Source: Lentisphaeria bacterium
GTDB taxonomy: Bacteria > Verrucomicrobiota > Lentisphaeria > Victivallales > Victivallaceae
Assembly: GCA_017466125.1 (NCBI GenBank)
Contig: JAFTUS010000122.1
Location: forward strand, 1-42,974
Length of the DNA stretch: 42,974 nucleotides
Direction: 5' to 3'
Shown here: piece after piece, positions 16,886 to 24,334 of the stretch
Position numbering within the stretch: the stretch's first letter is position 1
How the letters are laid out: every line of letters starts with the position of its first letter
Notes under the pieces: generated by a model
The model's database searches: none
What the model was told of the DNA's origin: nothing
What the model saw: only the letters and a program-made list of their open reading frames with translations
Made by a program: the position numbers and the translations under genes

Positions 16886-17797
16886 TTATTTTTGACCGGT
16901 GAGAGCATCGACCTCCCGGAGGATGTCTCCGACGATACGGCTTTCCGGTTCCTCAAAGTGATTGAACGGTGCGGCGAGATAGTCCTGGCAGATCCCTTTC
17001 TGACGGAGAGCGGATTTGACACCTTTTATCAGACTGGACTGGTGGTGACCGATCGAATAAAGTTTACGGTTGGTATAGATGACTTTCTGAAGTTTCTGCA
17101 TGGCGGCGATGTCGCCTTTGCGGGCGGCGTCGTACATGGCGACAAAAACTTCCGGCAGCAGGTTGGCTCCGCCGGAAACACCGCCGTCCGCTCCGTAAAG
17201 GACGGATTCGCCCAGCAGTTCTTCCGGGCCGACAAAGAGGGAGAAATCCTGACGGTCTTTGAGTGCAAGCAGGATTTTATGGAATGCGATCATATTTCCG
17301 GTACTGTCTTTGTAACCGCAGATGTTGGGGATATCGGCAAGTTTGATGACCAGTTCCGGGCTTATGGTGGTTTTGGTCATATCGGGCATGTTGTAGATGA
17401 ATAGCGGCATGGCGATCTCTGCGGCAAGCGTCCGGTAAAAATCTTCCAGTTCCGGTTCGCCCAGTTTGAAGTAACAGGGGGGCGCGGCAACGGCGGCAGA
17501 GACATTGCAGGATTTTGCATATTCCGCCAGTTCTGCGGTGTCCTGCCACGAGGCGGAGGATATTCCGGCGAGAACCGGGATGCGGCCGCGGACGATGCGT
17601 ACTGTTTCGCGGATCATGTCCCGGCGTACCTGTCCGCTCAAAACGGGGCCTTCTCCGGTGGTGCCGAGTACAAAAATGCCGTGTACGCCCCCGGAGATCA
17701 TGTGTTCAACAAGCCGTTCCAAACCGGCGACATCAAGAGTTCTTCCGGCGGTCAGCGGAGTGATCGCCGGTGGGATGATACCGTGAAATTCCTTCAT
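16886..17797 (-). CDS. DapA/NanA-family aldolase (dihydrodipicolinate synthase family protein)
   Basis: A 303-residue class I aldolase TIM barrel. Family landmarks are PAITPL (about 10-15), LGTTGEGPVLS (44-54, with GTTGE), Y135 in FIYNMP and the Schiff-base lysine K163 in CGYKDSTGN. The superfamily includes dihydrodipicolinate synthase, N-acetylneuraminate lyase and sugar-acid aldolases or dehydratases such as KDG aldolase. No lysine genes are adjacent and it is divergent from an AraC regulator, so catabolic sugar-acid or sialic-acid cleavage is more likely than lysine synthesis; the substrate is not determined. AAGGATAAG precedes the ATG. Confidence 0.88.
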   Translation of the reverse strand: MKEFHGIIPPAITPLTAGRTLDVAGLERLVEHMISGGVHGIFVLGTTGEGPVLSGQVRRDMIRETVRIVRGRIPVLAGISSASWQDTAELAEYAKSCNVSAAVAAPPCYFKLGEPELEDFYRTLAAEIAMPLFIYNMPDMTKTTISPELVIKLADIPNICGYKDSTGNMIAFHKILLALKDRQDFSLFVGPEELLGESVLYGADGGVSGGANLLPEVFVAMYDAARKGDIAAMQKLQKVIYTNRKLYSIGHHQSSLIKGVKSALRQKGICQDYLAAPFNHFEEPESRIVGDILREVDALTGQK

Positions 17798-17835
17798 TTT
17801 TTCTTATCCTTATGTTTGATATTGCAATTTGTTAA

Positions 17836-17864
17836 AATATAATCCGGATGGACTTGAAAAACAA
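17836..17864 (-). promoter_or_regulatory. Promoter of the DapA-family gene
   Basis: Minus strand: -35 TTGTTT (17859-17864), 17-bp spacer, -10 TATATT (17836-17841). On the opposite strand a TATATT at 17882-17887 may be the -10 of the divergent AraC gene, though no good -35 stands before it. Confidence 0.6.
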
Positions 17865-17917
17865 GTATGAATGGTGTAAATTATATTGACATTCAGTATA
17901 AAATATGGAAATATGCT

Positions 17918-18796
17918 ATGTATCCTGTGATTGTATTGTTTTCCGACCCTGAACATAAACTGCCGTTGGACGGAACGGTTCAGGTAAAAGTTTTGAGCAG
18001 TCATCTGACTCCGATCGTACCGGGTTTGAAGTTGAGAGAACATGAACACTCCCATTGGGAGATCTCCTTTATTATAGAAGGGGAGATGTTTTCGTTCTGC
18101 GATGATGTAACGGTTCACTGCACGGAAGAGAGCGACAATATATTTGTCATGCCTCCCGGGGTGCTTCACTCCCGTGAGTTCGGGCGGGAAAAGATGAACT
18201 GCAATCTGACGCTGACTTTTCTGTTGGACAAGGATATTTCCGATGATGTTTTTGAACTCTGCCGCAAGAGAAAGTTTTCTTTTGTGCCGAAAGGATTTCT
18301 CGGAACATTGCTCAAGCAGTTGAAGTTGGAGTGCCGGGAACATAAAGACAACGGCGTACTGCCCGCCTTGATCCAGACTTTTCTGCTCTGTTTTGTCCGT
18401 GATTTTTTCAATATCATGCCGAACCGGAAAGAGGAAAAGGAAAATCATCTGTGGAAGTATGCCGACAAAAGTTCCAAAGCGGAAGATATTTTCTACTTTT
18501 TAGGCGACGCTATCGGCAGACCGGATCTGATGCGCCATCTGGAGGAGAATTTTCATCTCTCTTTGCGCCAACTGAACCGCATTTTTTCTGAAAAATACGG
18601 AATTTCGCTGAAAGAGGCGCAAGATAATCTCCGTTTGAACGAGGCATGTCAACTGCTGGTATCCACCACGCTGGACAACGCGGACATATCCCGTATGCTG
18701 GGGTTTGCCAATCCTGCCGGGTTTTACACATTCTTCCGGCGGAAGATGAATATGACTCCGGGCGAGTACCGCTCGCGGCATTTGACCCTGCCGTAA
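17918..18796 (+). CDS. AraC-family transcriptional regulator
   Basis: A 292-residue regulator with an N-terminal cupin-like effector domain (HEHSHWEISFIIEGEMFSF; DNIFVMPPGVLHSREFG) and a C-terminal pair of AraC helix-turn-helices (about 190-290; LRQLNRIFSEKYGISLKEAQ, LDNADISRMLGFANPAGFYT, FRRKMNMTPGEYR). The frame is open back to an ATG at 17867, but that start has no ribosome site and lies before a possible -10 box at 17882, so the ATG at 17918 (GGAAA upstream) is preferred with moderate confidence. It is divergent from the DapA-family aldolase and probably activates it in response to a sugar or sugar acid. Confidence 0.85.
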   Translation: MYPVIVLFSDPEHKLPLDGTVQVKVLSSHLTPIVPGLKLREHEHSHWEISFIIEGEMFSFCDDVTVHCTEESDNIFVMPPGVLHSREFGREKMNCNLTLTFLLDKDISDDVFELCRKRKFSFVPKGFLGTLLKQLKLECREHKDNGVLPALIQTFLLCFVRDFFNIMPNRKEEKENHLWKYADKSSKAEDIFYFLGDAIGRPDLMRHLEENFHLSLRQLNRIFSEKYGISLKEAQDNLRLNEACQLLVSTTLDNADISRMLGFANPAGFYTFFRRKMNMTPGEYRSRHLTLP

Positions 18797-18849
18797 CGTT
18801 CAAAACACCGTGATTTCCGGCAGCCGTTCAGCGGACATTTCCCTCAAAA

Positions 18850-18866
18850 ACAAGTTCTGAACTTGT
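18850..18866. repeat. 17-bp palindrome downstream of the AraC gene
   Basis: ACAAGTTC-t-GAACTTGT is a perfect odd palindrome 54 bp past the AraC stop, followed by a G-rich step and a T-run (18876-18883). It could be a protein-binding site or a weak transcription terminator. The evidence does not decide. Confidence 0.4.
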
Positions 18867-18925
18867 GTCGGGGCTGTTTTTTTGGGAAAAAAACTAAAAA
18901 AAAGTATTTTTTCTGAAAAAACAGT

Positions 18926-18953
18926 TTGACTTTTCTGTTTTTGGTGGTATCTT
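18926..18953 (+). promoter_or_regulatory. Promoter of tRNA-Cys
   Basis: -35 TTGACT (18926-18931), 16-bp spacer, -10 TATCTT (18948-18953), about 18 bp before the mature tRNA 5' end. The -35 is flanked by the inverted repeat AAAAACAG (18917-18924) and CTGTTTTT (18935-18942). Confidence 0.6.
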
Positions 18954-18971
18954 ATGTACTACACAACACGA

Positions 18972-19045
18972 GGCGTGGTAGCCAATCGGTTAGGCAACGG
19001 TCTGCAAAATCGTATAGACCGGTTCGACTCCGGTCCACGCCTCCA
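18972..19045 (+). tRNA. tRNA-Cys (anticodon GCA)
   Basis: The 74-nt sequence folds as a standard cloverleaf. The acceptor stem is GGCGTGG with CCACGCC, the anticodon stem ACGGT with ATCGT around the loop CTGCAAA (anticodon GCA at 19004-19006), and the T arm ACCGG-TTCGACT-CCGGT. The discriminator is T (U73), the known identity base for Cys. CCA is encoded, and a run of eight T follows from 19046, likely ending transcription. It overlaps no real protein gene. Confidence 0.95.
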
Positions 19046-19100
19046 TTTTTTTTGCCTGTAAATACAATATCTCCCCGAAAAGAATGCTTCAGAATTGAGA

Positions 19101-19607
19101 TTATTTGTGCTGTTCCGCTTTGGCGGCCTTGCGGTCGGCGCGGAATTTCCGGTAACGGACCACGGCCTGATAAACCGCAATGTAGGTGATCGGGGTCATG
19201 ATCAGGGCCAGAAGCAGGCCGCCCGCGAAGAATGAAATCAATAAATCGGAGCCGAGTTCAGAGAGGGCTGCCCAACTTTGATCCTGCAAAACGTTTTTCA
19301 TGGCGTTGCGCGCGGCGTCAAGGGTCAGGTCTCCTCCGGTAATTTTGCTGCCGACAAAGCATTGCAGCGGATAAATAAAGAAGATGGAAACCGGATTGGT
19401 GATCAATGTACCGAGAGCGGCACCGATTTTGGATGCTTTCAGCAAAAATGCCAGCGGAATGGAGATCATCAACTGAAAACTCATCGGAATTACACAGCCG
19501 ATAAACATTCCGAGTGCCCAGCCGCGGGCGGCATAAGCCGGAGAACCTCCGGTACGGACCGCTTTATAGTAGAGATAGCTGCCTAAACGTTTCAAATCAA
19601 ACTTCAT
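19101..19607 (-). CDS. DUF2062 membrane protein
   Basis: A 168-residue protein with the DUF2062 pattern: SPAYAARGWALGMFIGCVIP (about 22-41), a hydrophobic helix, LGTLITNPVSIFFIYPLQCF (about 65-84) and a C-terminal membrane segment (FFAGGLLLALIMTPITYIAV). The C-terminus is basic (KFRADRKAAKAEQHK). DUF2062 proteins are small inner-membrane proteins of unknown function, sometimes fused to glycosyltransferases. It is convergent with tRNA-Cys and has its own promoter. Confidence 0.82.
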   Translation of the reverse strand: MKFDLKRLGSYLYYKAVRTGGSPAYAARGWALGMFIGCVIPMSFQLMISIPLAFLLKASKIGAALGTLITNPVSIFFIYPLQCFVGSKITGGDLTLDAARNAMKNVLQDQSWAALSELGSDLLISFFAGGLLLALIMTPITYIAVYQAVVRYRKFRADRKAAKAEQHK

Positions 19608-19638
19608 TAAAAACCTGCAATTTTTTTGTCATCTAATA

Positions 19639-19666
19639 ACAATAACACGTTTTAGCAAAAAGTCAA
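19639..19666 (-). promoter_or_regulatory. Promoter of the DUF2062 gene
   Basis: Minus strand: -35 TTGACT (19661-19666; a second TTGACT overlaps at 19666-19671), 16-bp spacer, -10 TATTGT (19639-19644). Confidence 0.5.
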
Positions 19667-19781
19667 GTCAATAATAATTTCAGTTGCAACTTTTGCGATG
19701 CAATCGGCGGAATGCTGTGAAACCTGTGAATACTATGACGGCAAGGCGTATCTGTAAAATAGATTTTTTTTAAAATTTGTC

Positions 19782-19862
19782 TTGAAAAAACGACAAGTTG
19801 GATGTATATTATATCGTGTAACTGGGTAGGACAGTTTGAATATCGGTAAATATCAACAGTTT
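19782..19862 (+). promoter_or_regulatory. Promoter and operator-like sites of the GntR/sugar-binding regulator operon
   Basis: -35 TTGAAA (19782-19787), 17-bp spacer, -10 TATATT (19805-19810). TTGTC (19777-19781) and GACAA (19792-19796) flank the -35. Downstream, AACTG (19820-19824) and CAGTT (19832-19836) form an inverted pair, and ACAGTTT repeats at 19831-19837 and 19856-19862. These are candidate autoregulatory sites. Confidence 0.55.
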
Positions 19863-19875
19863 ACGGAGGCATCCC

Positions 19876-20949
19876 GTGTCTGAAAACAGATTGGCTGAAA
19901 ATTCTGAATTTGCCCGTTCTGAATGGCTGAAGAATATTCTGCTGAACGAGATCCGCAAAGGCACTTACAAGCCGGGGGAGCGTATCCCGTCGGTTCGCGC
20001 TTTGTGTGAAAAATATGATGTCTGCAAGCAGACCGTTGCGCGGGCGATCTCCAATCTGGATGAACTCCGGGTACTGGAAGTCGCACACGGCAAGGCAACA
20101 CGGGTGCGCCGCTCTCTCTCCGGGGACCGTATTGAGTTGATTTTTTTCGGTTCCGGTGCGATCTCTTCTGATGATTTCTGGGCTGATTTTTACCGCGGTA
20201 TCATGGACGAAGCGCAAAATTGTCCGGGGTACTATTTCCATGTGTCCACCTTTGCGTCAAAAAATCTCCACTATTTTCTGGATGAGTTCCGCAAGGTCAA
20301 ACCTGCCGGAGCGTTGATTTTGAGTACCAGTAATCTGGAGTCGCTTCTCGAACTGAACCGTTATTCGATCCCGATGCTCAGTGTCCATGACCACCACCCC
20401 GCGTCGCCCATTCCTGCTGTCCGGGTGGATATTCTGGAGACGCTTGCCGAAACAGTGGCTTTGCTGAAACAGCACAACCGTTCCCGGATCGCTTATCTCT
20501 ACTCCGGCGAAGCCGAGCAGTTGGAAGTCAGTGACGGTATCAACAGTTACAAATACAAAGTATTCTGCCGTATGCTGCGGGAGGCCGGAATGAGCGTGGA
20601 TTTCCGCTCCGTTTCGCCTTCGGGGGATGCCGGTTACCGCTTGCTGATGCAGTTGGCAAAAGAGCAGAGACTTCCGGATGGAGTGGTGTTGTTTTCGGAC
20701 ACTCTCGCCCCCTCTTTCATGCGTGCGGCATACGAGTTGAAAATCGCTGTCCCGCAGGATATGAGCGTGGTCGGTATGGATAATCTCATGTGCGGAAAAT
20801 TTACGATCCCCTCTCTGACAACGATGGACTTCTGCCGTTATGAACAGGGTAGACTTGCTCTGCGGAATCTTGTCAACGCCTTGCAGAACAATACCTTCCC
20901 GCAGGGGGCTGTTTTGAGATCCTCTCTTGTCAGACGCGAAACGTTATAA
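19876..20949 (+). CDS. GntR-type DNA-binding / LacI-type sugar-binding transcriptional regulator
   Basis: A 357-residue regulator with a GntR winged helix (about residues 15-80; GTYKPGERIPSVRALCEKYD, QTVARAISNLDELRVLEV) fused to a periplasmic-binding-protein-like effector domain (about 90-355; PSFMRAAYELKIAVPQDMSV, VVGMDNLMCGKFTIPSLTTM). This AraR-like layout is typical of sugar-responsive repressors. The start codon is GTG, with GGAGG 6 bp upstream. It is the first gene of a same-strand series reaching 29667 and the next gene begins 15 bp after its stop. It probably represses the carbohydrate locus until a sugar binds. Confidence 0.88.
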   Translation: MSENRLAENSEFARSEWLKNILLNEIRKGTYKPGERIPSVRALCEKYDVCKQTVARAISNLDELRVLEVAHGKATRVRRSLSGDRIELIFFGSGAISSDDFWADFYRGIMDEAQNCPGYYFHVSTFASKNLHYFLDEFRKVKPAGALILSTSNLESLLELNRYSIPMLSVHDHHPASPIPAVRVDILETLAETVALLKQHNRSRIAYLYSGEAEQLEVSDGINSYKYKVFCRMLREAGMSVDFRSVSPSGDAGYRLLMQLAKEQRLPDGVVLFSDTLAPSFMRAAYELKIAVPQDMSVVGMDNLMCGKFTIPSLTTMDFCRYEQGRLALRNLVNALQNNTFPQGAVLRSSLVRRETL

Positions 20950-20964
20950 CTTTAAGGAACATAT

Positions 20965-22293
20965 ATGATCGAACACAACATTACATCGCAAATCCTTGAA
21001 ATATCCGGCAATCTGGAACATTTCATGCTCCACTCCGGAATTACGGATGCCAACGGCAAATTGTACGATTCCTGCTATCCGTAGCGGAAATTCTTCACCC
21101 ATGAGAGTTACGCCGCAAGCCAAAAGTTTCCGCATGAAGGCTGGTATGACCGGGAAAGTGAAGGCGGCAACCCCAACGCCATGAGTTACGGCTTTGCCAT
21201 CGGAGAATATACACGCCTTTTCTGTGAAACCGGCAACGAAAAATGTTTGAAGATCGCAGAGGCTCTTGCCGATCATATTCTGGACTTTCAAATCCTCGAC
21301 AAGAGCCGCCGGGTCTATGGCGGTTTCGGGAAAGGCGAACTGCTCAATGACAGTGCCCACCAACTCCCCTACGCCCTGCTCCGTCTTGCCTCCGCCTCGC
21401 CCAAAGGAGACCTCTACCGGGAACGTGCGCTGCTCTGTCTGGATAACTTCGTTTTGAAGCACCACTTGCAGCGCAATGAAAACGGTGAACTCAACGGCGT
21501 TTTCTTTGATTACTTCAGCGAAGAGCGCGACCGTTTTGAAAGTTGGGGCGAACCGGAACGGTGCGCTCACTCGCCTTTGTGTTTCGGCTTCTCTCTTCTG
21601 GCGGCATACGGCATGACCGGCAAAGTAGAATATCTGCAAGGTGTTACCCGCTGTTATGACTGGCTCATGGATGCCTTCAAGGGCGAACCGCTCTCCTGTG
21701 CCAATGGCATTGCTATTTCACCGGAAGCGGAGGAATTCAAGGTTCTCGGTCTTCACAATGTCCAGACCGTTCCCCGCTACACCGGGTATCTCATCCATAC
21801 GCTGCTGGGAGCGTGGTATTATACCAGTGACGACAGATACATCCATGAAGCACGCCGCTGTGCCGATCTTATTCTGGATGCACAGCGCGAAGACGGCACG
21901 TTCCCGCTGACCAAAGAAATCGAAAAATATTTCCCCAATACCAGCAACGGTGCTTTCGCTTATCTGGGCGGAACGCTGCATCTGCTGGCTCTCGCCACCG
22001 GAGATCAGCAGTACGAAGATGCCGCAAGGCGTGCCGTTTCCGCCCTGAAACAAGATCAGTGCAGTCATCCGGACATGCCTCAATTCGGCGGTATCGTCCG
22101 CCGCGGCGGAGCATCTCTTCTTGAAGGCATGGTGCATCCTTTCGGTTACGGCTGGGTGGTTGACGGCTTCCAGACCCTACTCAACCAACAGGGCGTTTTG
22201 CTCTATCTGGAAAAAGAGAGTTATATCGGTACCCGTGCCGAGCGTGAAGATTTCTTCACTGCTCTCCGCAAAAAAGGAGAAAATCAGGAATGA
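20965..22293 (+). pseudogene. Putative (alpha/alpha)6-type carbohydrate enzyme interrupted by an in-frame TAG at codon 40
   Basis: A 442-codon frame begins at an ATG with AAGGAA upstream, 15 bp after the regulator gene, and is broken once, by TAG at 21082-21084 (context Tyr-Pro-stop-Arg-Lys). The 370-codon frame from the ATG at 21181 is fully open but has no good ribosome site and lacks the first 72 codons. Repeated helices (FAIGEYTRLFCETGNEKCLK, YIHEARRCADLILDAQREDG, YLGGTLHLLALATGDQQYED) suggest a six-hairpin glycosidase or lyase fold; I cannot name the family. Its stop overlaps the start of the epimerase-like gene (ATGA). Either a real nonsense mutation, a base-call error or read-through. 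TAG is an ordinary stop in other genes here (3926, 23534, 29667). Confidence 0.7.
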
Positions 22294-23534
22294 TGCTGTT
22301 GGCGGAAAATCACATTGCCGGTATCGGCAGATTGCTTGAAGACTCCACGCGCTTTCTGTTGGAACGTTTGGATGCCAACGGCAGTGTGTATCCGTTTATC
22401 GACACAAAATTCGATATTCCGACCGGTAAGGATTTTGACGACAGCGAAGATTTCCGCCGTAAAGATCACATCTACGGCTGGATACAGGGGCGCGGTCTGG
22501 AGGCTCTTGCCGGTGCTGCGGAATATTTTGAACGCATCGGAAATATCGCTCTTGCCGCACGCATCGATCAGGTTCTTGCGCCGCTTGCGGAGGCTCTTGA
22601 AAACTTCCGTCTGCGCATCGGGCGGCTCTCGTTTTGCATGGACTTGCAGGGAAGGAGCCGTTTTGCCGCAACCGAAGCATACAACTATACCGATCTCTTT
22701 TATGCCAAAGGACTTCTTGCCGCAGGAATGCGTTTGAAAAATACGGACCTTTCCGGAAAAGGTGAAGTTTTACTGCGCGAAGTCATCAACAGTATTGAAG
22801 AAAGAACTTTCCAGTCGGATCAACACATTTTTGACCCCGCAAACCGGGGCGGGCATACCGCAGGAAAGTATGCGCAGGGACCTCTGATGATCGCTCTGGG
22901 CGGGACGGCTCTTCTCAATGATCGTACCACGGCGATACGGCTGATGGAAACGATCCTGAAAAACCATTTCAACACCGGGAAATTTTCCGGTTTGGAAGAG
23001 TATGATTTTGTTGAAGCCGTCGATGAAGACGGTCAACCGTGGCGGGAAAAAGACGGCGCGATCCTCTGCGACCCCGGTCATGCTCTTGAATTTGTCGGGC
23101 TTGCGTGCAAAAATCTGTTGCAGACGGATGACTTTCCGCAGGAATATCTGCAACAGCTTTTCCGACTTTTCAAGAAGATGTTCGATCTTGGTTTTCAGGA
23201 AAATTCCGGTATTATGAAAGGTTACGATCTCTGCCGCCGTCGTGCGCTGGACACCAATTCCCCCTGGTGGTCTTTGCCGGAGGCGATCCGCGCCGGTGTG
23301 CTTCTCATGAAACTCTATCCGGCTGGCGGGGAAGAACTTTCAATCAGAGTGGATCTTATGTTGAAAAACTTTTTTACTGTGTTCACCGCACAGGGAACCT
23401 ATGGATTTGCGGTTCAAACGTGCGATAAAAACGGCAAAGTCATCCGGGTGATCCCGGCTGTACCCGATGCCGATCCCCTTTATCATACCAATCTTTCCCT
23501 GATCGACGTTATTCAAAATTTACAGAAAGGATAG
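22290..23534 (+). CDS. AGE-family-like (N-acylglucosamine 2-epimerase fold) sugar enzyme
   Basis: A 414-residue protein with helical repeats and motifs resembling the AGE/cellobiose 2-epimerase fold: RKDHIYGWIQGRGLEALAG (about 57-75), AILCDPGHALEFVGLACKNL (about 258-277) and TNSPWWSLPEAIRAGVLLMK (about 320). Such enzymes epimerise or isomerise sugars at C2 through histidines in an (alpha/alpha)6 barrel; H in CDPGH is one plausible catalytic residue. No signal peptide, so probably cytoplasmic. The ATG overlaps the previous stop, implying translational coupling to the interrupted gene, and AAGGAG lies upstream. The substrate is unknown; a glycan-derived sugar from the neighbouring secreted enzymes is a reasonable guess. 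Confidence 0.75.
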   Translation: MMLLAENHIAGIGRLLEDSTRFLLERLDANGSVYPFIDTKFDIPTGKDFDDSEDFRRKDHIYGWIQGRGLEALAGAAEYFERIGNIALAARIDQVLAPLAEALENFRLRIGRLSFCMDLQGRSRFAATEAYNYTDLFYAKGLLAAGMRLKNTDLSGKGEVLLREVINSIEERTFQSDQHIFDPANRGGHTAGKYAQGPLMIALGGTALLNDRTTAIRLMETILKNHFNTGKFSGLEEYDFVEAVDEDGQPWREKDGAILCDPGHALEFVGLACKNLLQTDDFPQEYLQQLFRLFKKMFDLGFQENSGIMKGYDLCRRRALDTNSPWWSLPEAIRAGVLLMKLYPAGGEELSIRVDLMLKNFFTVFTAQGTYGFAVQTCDKNGKVIRVIPAVPDADPLYHTNLSLIDVIQNLQKG

Positions 23535-23606
23535 AAAACAACAACAAAAAAAATCGGATTTCAAACCTAAAAAAAAGAAACAACTTCAAAAACGAAAGGT
23601 AAACAA

Positions 23607-24254
23607 ATGAAACAGAAATTCACACTGATCGAACTCTTGGTCGTAATTGCAATAATTGCAATTCTCGCCGCCATGCTGCTGCCCGCTTTGAACAAAGCCA
23701 GAGAAAAAGCAAACTCTATCAGTTGCGTCAATGTTGTCAAACAGATCGGTCTTGCTCACACCATGTATACGCAGGACAATGACGATTATGTTATCGACGG
23801 CGCAAGAGCCTCTAACTTTCCCTGGACTTCCATTCTGGATCAAGGCGGCTATCTTGTTGTCAACGCCAACAATTACAAAAATGTGCTTTGCCCCTCCGAC
23901 AAATTGAACTCCCGCAGTTATTCTTTGAACCGCGCCCGTTTTTCTTCTTCCGGTCCTTGGTATGGTGTCACCGGTTGTACCACCTGGGGCGAAACAACGA
24001 AAAAAATTTCAACAATCGCTCCAGATACTTTTCTGTTGGTTGAAAGATGGGGAATGACCGGAAGTTTAAATGAGTATTTCTCTGCATCAAAGTGCGTTGT
24101 TGACGGTCGCCCCGATAATATCAATGATCCTCCGGAAACTTATGCCCATGGCAACAGAGCAACGACGCTTGCTATCGACGGCAGCGTGGCTCAGTATTCG
24201 TTTGCTGAACTTCCGACCAACTTCTCTAAACAGTGGACCTATAAAGCGGATTGA
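23607..24254 (+). CDS. Prepilin-type protein with H-X9-DG C-terminal motif
   Basis: A 215-residue type IV pilin-like or pseudopilin protein. The N-terminus is MKQKF then [20 protein letters not shown], the class III prepilin helix with conserved Glu at position 9; the residue before Phe is Lys, not the usual Gly. A soluble domain follows, ending with H181 and D191-G192 ([12 protein letters not shown]), an exact H-X9-DG motif. This pairing marks a family greatly expanded in Lentisphaerota and Planctomycetes, of unknown function. AAAGGT precedes the ATG. It sits between the AGE-like gene and the 1332-residue secreted protein on the same strand, so a role in export or surface display of those proteins is possible but unproven. 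Confidence 0.9.
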   Translation: MKQKFTLIELLVVIAIIAILAAMLLPALNKAREKANSISCVNVVKQIGLAHTMYTQDNDDYVIDGARASNFPWTSILDQGGYLVVNANNYKNVLCPSDKLNSRSYSLNRARFSSSGPWYGVTGCTTWGETTKKISTIAPDTFLLVERWGMTGSLNEYFSASKCVVDGRPDNINDPPETYAHGNRATTLAIDGSVAQYSFAELPTNFSKQWTYKAD

Positions 24255-24334
24255 GCATAACGCATAAACTTATTGTGCCGCCGTCATTCCGGCTTTGAAA
24301 ACAACAGACAAAAAATCTGAAAAACAGGCGTTTT

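Noticed and set aside
21082-21084. TAG used as a sense codon across the genome
   Set aside because: TAG ends the genes at 3926, 23534 and 29667 at the expected places, so it is an ordinary stop here.
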